Shown piece after piece: positions 17,880 to 27,800 of a stretch of 64,000 bases of DNA. Made by a program: the position numbers and the translations under genes. The notes below the pieces were generated by a model. That model made no database searches, was not told the DNA's origin, and saw nothing but the letters and a program-made list of their open reading frames with translations. Numbering within the stretch: the first letter of the stretch is position 1; the number at the start of each line of letters is the position of its first letter. The DNA comes from Mycolicibacterium xanthum (lineage in GTDB: Bacteria; Actinomycetota; Actinomycetes; Mycobacteriales; Mycobacteriaceae). Location: assembly GCF_019710635.1 (NCBI RefSeq), contig NZ_JAIFZS010000053.1, positions 1 through 64,000 of the forward strand, written 5' to 3'.

Positions 17880-19358
17880 TCACCCTCTGCTCCCGGACCC
17901 GCTGCTGCCGGAACTCCTGCTGCCCGAGTCGCCACCGCCGGAACTGCCGCCCGAATTGCTGCCGCCGGAGGTCCTGCTGCCGGTGTTCGGCTGGGTCCTG
18001 CTCGACGTACGCGCCGCGGTCGTGGTGGGTGTGCGCTCGGCTGTGGTCTCCGGCGGTGGTTCGGAGGTACGGACCGACGGGGGCTCCGTGGCCGGCGGCG
18101 GAATCGACGGCTGGAGCGGCGGTGGAACAGGCGGAGCGACCGTCATCGTCGCGGCCGGGGTCGGCTCGACGACCGGTGGCGGCGGGGGCGGAGCTGGCGT
18201 GGTGACCGGGTCGGGGGATCGGACGGCGCCGGGCGTCGTCGTCTCCGCGACAGTGGTCGGGGTGTCGGTCGAACTGCTCGGGTAGTACCCGGACTTGGGC
18301 ACTCCGCTCGGGCCGGCCGGCACGGTGTCACCCACCTCGGTCGGAAAGATCGACACCCCGTGGTGTTGGGACCAGACGAGCGTGAGCCCGACGGACGCGA
18401 TCAGCGCGGCGAAGAACAACGCGGCCACCACGATCACGCTCCTGCGGCGCCCGCCACCGGTCGGGCCCGGCGGGGCATCGTTGCCGGCCCCCGACGCGCC
18501 CCCGGCGTGTTCCGCAACAGTCACCACGTCGATCGGAGGGGCGACGGCCTCGAGACGGACGTCGCTGAGGGTGCGTTCGCGCAGCCATGACGGCGCCGGA
18601 ATGAACACCGGCGCACCCGCGAGCAGCCCGGCGGGACTGACGAGTCGTTGCCGGTGCTCATCGCAGGTCGGGCACGATTCGATGTGCCGGGCGACGCGCT
18701 TGCGCATCAGAACGCTGAAGCGCCCATCCCAGTCGTCGAGGATCCCGGCCAGCGCGGGGCATTCATCAGGCTTGTTGAACACCCGCCGGGACACCAGCAG
18801 AGCGCCGAGCGACAGCTCGAACGTCTTCCGCAGGCGCGAAAGCATCTTGTTGGCGTTGGCCGGGGTCACGCCCAGCGCATCGGCGAGCTCGGGTCCGTCC
18901 AGTCCGTGGCGGTAGGTCAATTCGAGGACCGAGCGGTCGCGATCGGAGAGCCCGCCCGAGGCCTCGGCGATCAGATCGGTGAGTTCGCTGCGTGCGGCCA
19001 GGGCGTCCGGACCAGGATCTTCAGACAGTGTTTCAGGCATTTCAGCGGAAGGGGTTTCGCGGCGGCGTTCCCGGAGGCGGCGCAATGCTTCGTTGCGGGC
19101 GATCGCGTACAGCCACGGGCGGAGTTTGTCGGGTTCGCGAAGTTGCGAGAGCCGGGTGACTGCGATGCAGAACGCGTCCTGCACGCAGTCGGCAGCGCCG
19201 TCGCGGTCGCGGAGCATCCCCACGCAGAAGTCGAACAGCCGATCGGCGTAGCGGTCGTAGATTGCGGCGAAGGCCGATCGGTCGCCGGCCGCGGCCGCAC
19301 CCGCCAGTTCCGCGTCGGACCGGCCTGACGTGTCCCCGTGATCGGGTAGTGCGGTCAT
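17880..19358 (-). CDS. ECF sigma factor fused to zinc-binding anti-sigma-like domain, membrane anchor and Pro/Ser tail
   Basis: 492 residues in one chain. Sigma region 2 (about 30-100, YDRYADRLFDFCVGML, VQDAFCIAV, PWLYAIARNE) and region 4 (about 135-185, LSDRDRSVLELTYR, ALGVTPANANKMLSRLR) are followed by a C-x24-H-x3-C-x2-C zinc motif (Cys200, His225, Cys229, Cys232) like the ZAS domain of anti-sigma factors. A single membrane helix (307-329) and an extracellular Thr/Pro then Ser/Gly-rich tail follow. Such fused sigma factors are known in actinobacteria. It probably controls surface functions; candidate targets are the two secreted-protein genes just upstream. Confidence 0.87.
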   Translation of the reverse strand: MTALPDHGDTSGRSDAELAGAAAAGDRSAFAAIYDRYADRLFDFCVGMLRDRDGAADCVQDAFCIAVTRLSQLREPDKLRPWLYAIARNEALRRLRERRRETPSAEMPETLSEDPGPDALAARSELTDLIAEASGGLSDRDRSVLELTYRHGLDGPELADALGVTPANANKMLSRLRKTFELSLGALLVSRRVFNKPDECPALAGILDDWDGRFSVLMRKRVARHIESCPTCDEHRQRLVSPAGLLAGAPVFIPAPSWLRERTLSDVRLEAVAPPIDVVTVAEHAGGASGAGNDAPPGPTGGGRRRSVIVVAALFFAALIASVGLTLVWSQHHGVSIFPTEVGDTVPAGPSGVPKSGYYPSSSTDTPTTVAETTTPGAVRSPDPVTTPAPPPPPPVVEPTPAATMTVAPPVPPPLQPSIPPPATEPPSVRTSEPPPETTAERTPTTTAARTSSRTQPNTGSRTSGGSNSGGSSGGGDSGSRSSGSSGSGSRG

Positions 19359-19539
19359 GATCGAACTTCCATGACATGTCTAGTGTTCAGCACTCACGCC
19401 GATTTGCCTAGGCCCATCGCGCAGGCTGTGGCGGTGAGTGCCGCCCCGCGGATCTCGGCGATGGCCGGGCGTCGATTGCCCGCATCCAGCACAGCACCGC
19501 AGGGCGGCCTCGCGACACGTCGCGGCAGCACAACTTCCA

Positions 19540-19914
19540 TCAGCACGGGCGCGGAATGAACAGGGCCCAGCACACATTCGGGGGCTGCCAGGGGTACGGG
19601 GGTGGGGGATTCTCGCCATCCCAGACCGTGGGTGAAACATTGCCCTGCCCGTGGTTGACGTAGTGATAGGTATGGCAGATGTTCCAATCCCAATTGGGTC
19701 TGGCGTCCGCGGGGGTGTCGAATCCGGCGCCGAATCCCAGGGGATCGTCTCCCGGGCACCACTGATAGGGGCCGCCGGCATTTGCGATGCCCGCGCCCAG
19801 ACCCACGCTGGCCAGGCCCAGAGCCCCCGCGACGAGCCCTGTCATCGCCAACCGCTTGACCTGGTTCACAGCTGTTTGCCGGGCCGACTGCGGTCCCGAT
19901 GGTGTTGTGTTCAT
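19540..19914 (-). CDS. Small secreted protein, unknown function
   Basis: 124 residues with a clear signal peptide: twin-basic N-terminus, hydrophobic TGLVAGALGLASVGLGAG and a likely cleavage at ANA. The mature part is about 75 residues, rich in Trp, Tyr and Pro (WDWNICHTYHYVNHGQG, PPPPYPWQPPNVCW) with four Cys (near CPG, NICH, NVCW and the C-terminal PRPC). ATG 19914 is preceded by AAGGAG and shares the stretch AAGGAGCACATCATGA with the next gene upstream. No family recognised. The 181 bp after its stop, before the sigma gene, hold nothing clear. Confidence 0.75.
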   Translation of the reverse strand: MNTTPSGPQSARQTAVNQVKRLAMTGLVAGALGLASVGLGAGIANAGGPYQWCPGDDPLGFGAGFDTPADARPNWDWNICHTYHYVNHGQGNVSPTVWDGENPPPPYPWQPPNVCWALFIPRPC

Positions 19915-19965
19915 GATGTGCTCCTTCGGTGTGGTCGTCGCGGCGCGCGATCGGCCGCGCTCATG

Positions 19966-20001
19966 GGTAGGAGTCGTCGTCCCCGGCATCTCGGACACTT
20001 T
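19966..20001 (-). promoter_or_regulatory. Promoter-like element 1 for small secreted protein
   Basis: On the minus strand AAAGTGTCCGA is followed by 17 bp and CTCCTACC, ending 51 bp before the ATG at 19914. The identical arrangement occurs at 20491-20526 before the neighbouring secreted-protein gene. The layout (conserved upstream block, fixed 17-bp spacer, downstream block) fits a -35/-10 pair. Recognition by the adjacent ECF sigma factor is inference. Confidence 0.55.
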
Positions 20002-20178
20002 TCGCCCCGAGATTTCTCGCGCTTTCAGACACCGGGAACCGACGTCGAAAGTCGGCGTGGCACTCGTCGATGCTCACGCGCGCAACGGGACTGGCAGCCA
20101 TCACTGACCGCCAGTCCCATGTCCAGACTGGTTCGCTGACCTCGACGCGCGTCAGTTCGAGCGACGTGCGGCCGGGTG

Positions 20179-20442
20179 TCACCGCCTTGGCGACGGAACG
20201 CTGTCGGGGCCGCCGTACTCGGGCTTGTTGTTGATCGGCAGGTGGTCGGACGGATACCCGGGCGGATCCGGCTGCGGGTTGAAGCCCACGCAGTCGGCGC
20301 ATATGGGTGCAGCCGGCAGGTAGTCGACGGGCAGAGCGTGAGAGATTCCGGCCCCGACGAACAGCACTGCCGGGGCGGCCGCGGCGGCGACGGCGACGCG
20401 GACGGTGGTGGTGATGAGACGTTTAGCGCGGGTGGTGCTCAT
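20179..20442 (-). CDS. Small secreted protein, unknown function
   Basis: 87 residues. Signal peptide: basic MSTTRAKR, hydrophobic Ala/Val core, probable cleavage after SHA. The mature peptide of about 50 residues contains a CxxC (ICADC) and a Pro/Asp-rich stretch (GFNPQPDPPGYPSDH). ATG 20442 has AAGGAG upstream in the same context as the gene at 19914, so both probably belong to one regulatory group. No homologue recognised. The mature sequences of the two proteins are not obviously related. Confidence 0.72.
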   Translation of the reverse strand: MSTTRAKRLITTTVRVAVAAAAAPAVLFVGAGISHALPVDYLPAAPICADCVGFNPQPDPPGYPSDHLPINNKPEYGGPDSVPSPRR

Positions 20443-20490
20443 GATGTGCTCCTTGTTCGGTGATCACAACCCCGATGGCTGCGTTCATCA

Positions 20491-20526
20491 GGTAGGAGCA
20501 TCCGGCGGGGGTAGTTCGGACGCTTT
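20491..20526 (-). promoter_or_regulatory. Promoter-like element 2 for small secreted protein
   Basis: AAAGCGTCCGA, 17 bp, then CTCCTACC on the minus strand, 48 bp before ATG 20442. It matches the element at 19966-20001 in both blocks (one difference in 19 positions) and in exact spacing, while the spacer sequences differ. Confidence 0.55.
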
Positions 20527-20586
20527 CTGGCCGAACCCATCCACCACTCCGGTAACGTCTTTCGCGCGAAGCCGACGGGCTCAATC

Positions 20587-22147
20587 TCACCGATCTTCGC
20601 GGATGAACTCCGCGGCCCGGGCCGCCATCGCCATCACGGGACCGTTCAGGTTGCCCGCCATCATGATCGGCATCGCCGAGCAGTCCACGACACGCAGCGC
20701 GTCCACCCCCCTGACCCGCAGCCGGCTGTCGACCACGTCGTCGTCGGCGGGACCCATCGCGCAGCTGCCGATGGCGTGGTATCCGGTGTATCCGCCGTCG
20801 AGTGCCGAGTCGAGCAGTTCATCGTCACTCCGGGCACCGGGACCGGGGAACGTCTCGTGATCGATCCGGTCGGCGATCGGCGACTGCGCGAACAACTCCC
20901 GCGTGCGGCGCATCACGTTCGCCGTCGTGGTCCGGTCGTGCTCGCTGGCCGGATAATTGGGCTCCAGCAGCGGCGGTGCACCCGGGTTCGCCGATGTCAT
21001 CGCCACCGAACCTTCCGAGGTCGGACGCAGCGCGAAGCCCAGACACGACAGCCCGGGCGCCCGCTCGATCGAGACGGGTTCGCCCTCCTGGTAAGCCGGG
21101 ATGGTGAAGGGCCCCAGCAACAACTGCCCGTCGACCCGGTCGGCGGACGGCGTGGATTTGACGAACGCCAGCACGTCGAAGGTGGGGGTGGCCAGTGAGC
21201 CCCTCCGGGCCGCCAGGTAGCGCGCCGCCGTCCTCGCCTGCCCCCAGCCGGTAGCGAGCTGCCGGTTGTACCCGAGATCGGCGTTGAGCCGGAACTTCAT
21301 TGCGAAGCAACGGTTTTCGCGCATCCGCCTGCCGACGTGCTCGCGATGGAGCAGAACCGGCACACCCGCGCGCTGCAGCACCTCCCGGTCGGCGCGGACC
21401 TGTGCGGTCGCTCCCCCCGCGCGTCGCGAGCTCGACCCCTACCGGGCGATCGTTCTCGACGATCACCCGCGTCACCGTGGTGCCGGTGCGGACCTCCAGG
21501 TTGGGCCGCCTGCGGGCCGGTTTGAGGAACGCGTCCGCGGCACTCACCCGTCTACCCCGCCGGATGGTGGCCGGCGTGAAACCGATACGCGGGTCGTCGG
21601 TCTCGTTGACATCGGTGACCTCGCGCAGCCCGATCCGGGTGCCGGAAGTGACGATCTACCCGCAGAGGCGGTCCTGCTCGGCGGCCACCGAGACGTGCAG
21701 TGGGCCTCCGGTGCCGCGCGTCGGGGTCGGCCCGAACTCGTGGTCCTCGAACGCGGTGTAGATCGGCAGGATGTCGTCCCAGCCCCACCCGTGGTTGCCG
21801 AGCCGTTCCAACTCGTCGTAGTCGGCACGGTTGCCGCGGTTGTACACCATCCCGTTGATCGAGCTGGAGCCCCCGATCACCTTCCCGCGGGTCCAGAATT
21901 CGGGGCGTTGCTTGGGTCCGAATGGTGTCGTGGCATACCGCCACACGTACTTTTCGTTCTCCATCAGCAGCCCGGAGCCCTTGGGCACGTGGAACATCGG
22001 ATGGCGGTCCGGGCCACCGGCCTCGACGAGCAGCACCGATACGCCGGGATCGGCGGAGAGCCGGTTGGCCGGCACGCACCCGGCCGATCCGGCACCGGCG
22101 ATGACGTAGTCGTAGGAAGGCACCGAACCCCCGATCCCGTCGAACAA
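20587..22147 (-). pseudogene. GMC-family oxidoreductase, inactivated
   Basis: Pieces of a choline-dehydrogenase-like flavoprotein: VIAGAGSAGCVPANRLS (FAD site), WTRGKVIGGSSSINGMVYNR, and the C-terminal GYHAIGSCAMG and NLNGPVMAMAARAAEF. At least two lesions break it. A TAG at 21656-21658 lies in frame inside otherwise continuous sequence, and the frame changes at a run of six G/C (21413-21418). About 20 residues expected near GVEL..LQRAGVPV also seem deleted. Start ATG 22147 or GTG 22123. The 93 bp between it and tsnR hold no gene. Confidence 0.85.
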
Positions 22148-22241
22148 CGGACGTTACAGAGTCCGCCAGATTTGTATCGACGCAGAATGCACGCGCGCCG
22201 CGCCGATCGCGGGCTGAAGCCCTCCGGGGCAGGGGCCCCCG

Positions 22242-23024
22242 TCAGCGGTGGTCGCGGCGAGCAAGCGCGCGGGCGCTCTGATACAGACAGATCGCGGCGG
22301 CCGCGGCGATGTTGAGGCTCTCGGCACCACCGGCCATCGGGATCCGCACACCGGCGGATGCCAGTGCGACGACCTCCGGTGGAAGGCCGTGTGCCTCGGG
22401 GCCGAACAGCCACGCCGTCGGTCCGGCCAGCTCCGCGTCCTCGAGGCTGAGCTCGCCGTCGAGCACCGTGGCCAGCACCTGCAGCCCGGCATCACGCACC
22501 CTGCCGACGACCGACACGGCATCGGGGTCGCTGACCACCGGGATCGAGAAGATGCTGCCCGCCGATGCGCGCAGACACTTGCCGTTGTAGGGATCGACGC
22601 TCGTTCCGGCGAGCACCACCGCGTCGGCCCCCATCGCGTCGGCGACCCGGATGATCGTGCCGGCGTTCCCCGGTTCGGCGATGCCCACCGGCACGGCCAG
22701 CAGCGTCGGCTGCGCGGCCAGCACATCGTCGAGCCCCGTCTCGGGTACCGCACACACCGCCACCAGACCCACCGGCGAGACGGTGTCGGACAGCGCCTTG
22801 GCCGCGCGCTCGGTGACCAGGTGTACGGGTGCGCCGGCCAGCAGCCCGGCGAACCGGTCGGCGGCGGATTCGGTGGCGAAGACCTCGGAAACGAGTCCGC
22901 GCCGCAACGCTGCCTCGACGAGATTGGGGCCCTCGGCGAGGAAGCGTGCGGCGCGGCGGCGCCCGACGTGGCGGTGTAGTTTGACCGCCGCCGCCACCCG
23001 GGCAGAGCGCTCGGTGAGCGTCAG
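22242..23024 (-). CDS. tsnR: SpoU/TrmH-family RNA 2'-O-methyltransferase
   Basis: SAM-dependent methyltransferase of the SPOUT knot family, 260 residues from a CTG start. The substrate-binding N-terminal part (ARFLAEGPNLVEAALRRG) is followed by the knot motifs GNAGTIIRVADAMGADAVVL, WLFGPEAHGLP and IPMAGGAESLNIAAAAA. The start is uncertain: CTG 23024 overlaps the rplT stop by 4 bp and gives the length of M. tuberculosis TsnR, while GTG 22997 is the first conventional codon. It is co-transcribed with infC-rpmI-rplT. The rRNA target is not readable from sequence. Confidence 0.88.
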   Translation of the reverse strand: MTLTERSARVAAAVKLHRHVGRRRAARFLAEGPNLVEAALRRGLVSEVFATESAADRFAGLLAGAPVHLVTERAAKALSDTVSPVGLVAVCAVPETGLDDVLAAQPTLLAVPVGIAEPGNAGTIIRVADAMGADAVVLAGTSVDPYNGKCLRASAGSIFSIPVVSDPDAVSVVGRVRDAGLQVLATVLDGELSLEDAELAGPTAWLFGPEAHGLPPEVVALASAGVRIPMAGGAESLNIAAAAAICLYQSARALARRDHR

Positions 23025-23410
23025 GCAGCCTCGCCCGACGGAGCGTTCACGTCGTCGGGCAGGGCGCCCTTGGCGACCTCCACCAGCGCGGTGAAGGCGG
23101 CCGGGTCGCTGATCGCGATCTCGGCGAGGTTCTTGCGATCGACGTCGACGCCCGCGGCCTTGAGGCCCTGGATCAGCCGGTTGTAGGTGATGTCGTTGGC
23201 CCGGGCCGCCGCATTGATCCGCGAGATCCACAACTTGCGGAACTCGCCCTTGCGGGCGCGCCGGTCCCGGTAGGCGTAGGTCAACGAATGCAGCTGCTGT
23301 TCCTTGGCCTTGCGGTACAGCCGGGACCGCTGGCCCCGGTAGCCCTTGGATGCCTTCAGTACGGTGCGCCGTTTCTTCTGCGCGTTGACCGCGCGCTTCA
23401 CGCGTGCCAT
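23021..23410 (-). CDS. rplT: 50S ribosomal protein L20
   Basis: 129 residues, early-assembling 23S rRNA-binding protein. It begins MARVKRAVNAQKKRRTVLK with the basic N-terminal tail and has the conserved YRDRRARKGEFRKLWI and RINAAAR stretches. Third gene of infC-rpmI-rplT, 48 bp after rpmI. L20 represses this operon in several bacteria; whether it acts on the leader described here is inference. Confidence 0.98.
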   Translation of the reverse strand: MARVKRAVNAQKKRRTVLKASKGYRGQRSRLYRKAKEQQLHSLTYAYRDRRARKGEFRKLWISRINAAARANDITYNRLIQGLKAAGVDVDRKNLAEIAISDPAAFTALVEVAKGALPDDVNAPSGEAA

Positions 23411-23458
23411 GAGTGTCTTCCTATCTTGGTCAGGTCAGTTCGAGTTGAGTGCCGGCGC

Positions 23459-23653
23459 CTAGCCGTTGAGCATCTTCGCGACGCGCTTGGTGTCGTTCGC
23501 GGCCACCGCGGTGCGCCCGTCGAGGCGGCGGGTGCGCGAGGTCGGCTTGTGCTCGAGCAGGTGGCGACGGTTCGCCTTCTGACGCACGATCTTGCCGGTT
23601 CCGGTGCGGCGGAACCGCTTCGAAGCGCCGCTGTGGGTCTTCGCCTTGGGCAT
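23459..23653 (-). CDS. rpmI: 50S ribosomal protein L35
   Basis: 64 residues, MPKAKTHSGASKRFRRTGTG at the N-terminus and HLLEHKPTSRTRRL in the middle, typical of bacterial L35. It starts 6 bp after the infC stop and is followed by rplT in the standard translation operon. Confidence 0.98.
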   Translation of the reverse strand: MPKAKTHSGASKRFRRTGTGKIVRQKANRRHLLEHKPTSRTRRLDGRTAVAANDTKRVAKMLNG

Positions 23654-23659
23654 GTTTCC

Positions 23660-24268
<609 letters not shown>

Positions 24269-24271
<3 letters not shown>

Positions 24272-24281
24272 GGGGCCTCCT
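24269..24281 (-). promoter_or_regulatory. infC ribosome site with ATC start codon
   Basis: AGGAGGCCCCATC on the minus strand: a full-strength Shine-Dalgarno sequence followed by an ATC codon that begins the conserved IF-3 N-domain. Rare start codons at infC underlie autoregulation in other bacteria. Confidence 0.8.
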
Positions 24282-24331
24282 ATGTTGTCCTGAGGAGCCC
24301 CTCCGCCGCCGGCGCCTCCGTTCCGCCAAGA

Positions 24332-24358
24332 ACAGAAAAGCCCTGCTCACAGCAGGGC
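24332..24358 (-). terminator. Intrinsic terminator/attenuator in the infC leader
   Basis: On the minus strand GCCCTGCT, loop GTG, AGCAGGGC forms a perfect 8-bp stem, directly followed by TTTTCTGTTCTT. It lies about 60 nt upstream of the infC start and inside its leader, so it would stop transcription before the operon unless an alternative fold forms. The form suggests attenuation control of infC-rpmI-rplT. Confidence 0.75.
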
Positions 24359-24374
24359 CCATCGCCGACCAGGA

Positions 24375-24477
24375 CAGACATCGGTGATGTCTGTGACCGG
24401 ACCGCTGTACCTTCGACTCGATCGTCGGTCAGCGGTGGGAGTGGGACTCCACTTGCTGTCCCGGGCGTTGCCGGGAC
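24375..24477 (-). other. Further leader hairpins upstream of the infC attenuator
   Basis: Two more stems lie before the terminator on the minus strand: CAGACATC/GATGTCTG with a 3-nt loop (24375-24393) and GTCCCGG/CCGGGAC with a 6-nt loop (24458-24477). With the attenuator they make a structured leader of at least 150 nt, the arrangement expected of an autogenously controlled ribosomal operon. The promoter must lie near 24480-24502, back to back with the DUF1844 gene. Confidence 0.55.
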
Positions 24478-24502
24478 GGTCGCGCATGCCAGTCTAGCAG
24501 GC

Positions 24503-24853
24503 ATGACCGATGTTCCTAACACCGCCGAACCCAACGTGCGCGAGTTGGCCGAGGTTCCCGCCGTCGAGGTCATCACCCGGGCCGCGGTCATGATGATGAG
24601 CGCGGCGGCCGAGAAACTCGGGCTGTCGTCCGAGGATCCCGACGACAGCCCGCACCGCGATCTCGACGAGGCCCGGCGGCTGATCACCGCGCTGGCCGGC
24701 CTGGTGACGGCATCCGCGGAGTACCTGGGCCCGCACGCCGGGCCGGTGCGCGACGGGCTCAAGACCCTGCAGCTGGCATTCCGCGAGGCCAGCGCGGTGC
24801 CCGACGACCCGGGGCACGGTCCGGGCGAGAAATACACCGGCCCGGTCTGGTAG
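24503..24853 (+). CDS. DUF1844 family protein
   Basis: 116 residues, soluble. The core NVRELAEVPAVEVITRAAVMMMSAAAEKLGL followed by LDEARRLITALAGLV is the DUF1844 helical pattern, in pieces spaced as in the family. The C-terminal third is Pro/Gly-rich. It is transcribed divergently from infC and ends 38 bp before lysX. Conserved in mycobacteria near infC; function unknown. Confidence 0.85.
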   Translation: MTDVPNTAEPNVRELAEVPAVEVITRAAVMMMSAAAEKLGLSSEDPDDSPHRDLDEARRLITALAGLVTASAEYLGPHAGPVRDGLKTLQLAFREASAVPDDPGHGPGEKYTGPVW

Positions 24854-24891
24854 CGCCACTTTCCCCCACCGAGCGAATATTCTCCCGGCGT

Positions 24892-27800
24892 ATGACCGCT
24901 ACGCGCCCGGTGCGGGCACGCCCGACGTCCCCGTACCGGTGGGTGCCCGCGGCCGCCGGGTGGACCGTCGGCATCATCGCGACGCTGTCGCTGGTGGCCA
25001 GTATCTCGCCGCTGATCCGGTGGGCCATCAGGGTCCCGCGCGAGTTCGTCAACGACTACATCTTCAACTTCCCCGACACCAGCTTCGCGTGGGCGTTCGT
25101 GCTCGCCCTGCTGGCCGCCGCGCTGGCCGCCCGCAAGCGCATCGCCTGGTGGATCCTGTTCGGGTACATGGTCGCCGGCGTCGGGTGGAACATCGGTGAC
25201 CTGCTCACCGGCGGCGAATCCTGGGTCGAGGAGATCGGCGAGGTCATCGGGCTTGGGTTCCACCTGGCCGCGATCGTGTTCCTGCTGCTGGCCCGCAAGG
25301 AGTTCTGGGCCAAGGTGCGCCGGGGCGCGCTGTTCAAGGCGGCCGCGGTGCTGGTGGCCGGGTTGGCGGTCGGCACGCTGATCGGCTGGGGTCTGGTCGA
25401 GCTGTTCCCGGGCACGCTGGCCCGGGAGGACCGGTTCTGGTACGCGCTGAACCGGGTCGGTGCGTTCGCCGGCGCCGACGCCGACGCGTTCAGCGGCTAT
25501 CCGCACGTGCTGGTCAACGCCGCACTCGGCCTGTTCGGTGCGCTCGCCCTGATGGTCACGGCGGTGGTGTTGTTCCAGTCCCAGCGCGCCGAGAACGCGC
25601 TGACCGGCGAGGACGAGTCCGCGATCCGGGGCCTGCTCGAGCTGTACGGCAAGAACGACTCGCTGGGCTACTTCGCCACCCGTCGCGACAAGGCGGTGGT
25701 GTTCGCCGGTGACGGCCGCGCGGCCGTCACCTACCGGGTCGAAGTGGGTGTGTGCCTGGCCAGCGGCGACCCGATCGGCGACCAGAAGGCCTGGCCCCAG
25801 GCGATCGATGCGTGGCTCGAGCTGTGCCAGACCTACGGATGGGCCCCCGGGGTGATGGGCGCGAGCTCGACCGGCGCGCAGGCGTTCCGCGAGGCCGGGC
25901 TCAACGCACTGCAACTCGGCGACGAGGCGATCCTGTACACCGACGACTTCCGGCTCTCGGGTCCGGACATGCGCGCCGTGCGCCAGGCGGTGACCCGCGC
26001 GCGGCGCGCCGGGGTGGGAGTGCGGATGCGCAGGCACCGCGATCTGTCCGCCGAGGAGATGGCACGGGTGGTCGAGCGGGCCGACCGGTGGCGCGACACC
26101 GAGGACGAACGCGGGTTCTCGATGGCGCTGGGCCGGCTCGGCGATCCCGCCGACGGGGACTGCCTGCTCGTCGAGGCGGTACAGGACGAGCGGGTGGTGG
26201 CGATGCTCTCGCTGGTCCCGTGGGGCACCAACGGGGTGTCGCTGGACCTGATGCGGCGCTCCCCGCAGTCGCCCAACGGCACCATCGAGCTGATGGTCAG
26301 CGAGCTGTGCCTGCGGTCCGAGGACATCGGCGTGACCCGCATCTCGCTGAACTTCGCGATGTTCCGCTCGGCGTTCGAACAGGGATCCCAGCTCGGCGCC
26401 GGGCCGGTCGCCCGGCTGTGGCGCTGGATCCTGGTGTTCTTCTCGCGGTGGTGGCAGCTGGAGACGTTGTACCGCTCGAACATGAAATACCAGCCGCAGT
26501 GGGTGCCGCGTTACGCGTGCTACGAGGACGCCAGGCTGGTGCCGCGTGTCGGTGTCGCCTCGGTGATCGCCGAAGGCTTTCTGGTGCTGCCGTTTTCCCG
26601 GCGCCACGACCAGCCGCACACCGGGCATCACATCGCGGCGCCGGGACCGCTGGTCGCGACGGGCGTGCTGCACAGCGACGGGACCGCACCCGACATCGAC
26701 CGGCTGGTCGACGATCTGCCCGCAGACGGAGCGCGCCGGTTGCCCGAGCAGGTCCGGGTGCGGATGGCCAAACTCGCGGCGCTGCAACGGCGGGGTGTCG
26801 ATGCCTACCCGGTCGGCAGCCCGCCGAGCCACACCGTCGCCCAGGCCCTCGCCGCCGACGAGGGCACGCCGGTCACGGTCGCCGGCCGGGTGCTGCGGAT
26901 GCGCGACTACGGCGGTGTGCTGTTCGCCCAGCTGCGCGACTGGTCCGGGGAAACCCAACTGCTGCTGGACAATTCGCATCTGACCGAGGCCACCACCGCC
27001 GAGTTCACCGGCAGCATCGACCTCGGGGACCTGATCGAGGTGACCGGCGCCATGGGCCACGGCCGGTCGGGCGCGTGGTCGGTGCTGGTGTCCCGATGGC
27101 GATTGATCGGCAAGTGTCTGCGGCCGCTGCCCGACAAATGGAAGGGCCTGACCGACCAGGAGGCCCGGGTCCGGGCGCGCTATGTCGACCTCGCGATCAA
27201 CGCCGAGGCCCGTGACCTGATCAAGGCCCGCAGCGGGGTCCTGCACGCGATCCGGGAGACCCTCGTCGGCAAGGGCTTCCTGGAGGTCGAGACGCCGATC
27301 CTGCAGCAGATCCACGGAGGTGCCAACGCCCGACCGTTCCTGACCCACATCAACGCCTACGATCTCGACCTGTACCTGCGTATCGCGCCGGAGCTGTACC
27401 TCAAGCGGCTCTGTGTCGGCGGGGTGGAACGGGTTTTCGAGCTGGGCCGCGCATTTCGCAACGAGGGCGTGGACTTCAGCCACAATCCGGAGTTCACCCT
27501 GCTGGAGGCCTATCAGGCACATGCCGACTACAACGTGTGGATCGACGGCTGCCGCGAGCTGATCCAGAACGCCGCCGAGGCGGCCAACGGCTCCCAGGTC
27601 TTCATGCGGCCGGGCCCCGACAACGCTCTCGAGCCGGTCGACATCTCCGGCGACTGGACGGTCAAGACCGTGCACGGCGCGGTGTCCGAGGCCCTCGGTG
27701 AACAGATCGGCCCCGGCACCGACCTGGCGACGCTGCGGCGGTTGTGCGACGCCGCCAAGATCCCCTACCTGACGCACTGGGACGCCGGCGCGGTGGTGCT

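Noticed and set aside
19379..19539. Possible small RNA or gene between sigma factor and secreted-protein gene
   Set aside because: Only short GC-rich hairpins (GGCG..CGCC) and no coding pattern or promoter could be defended.
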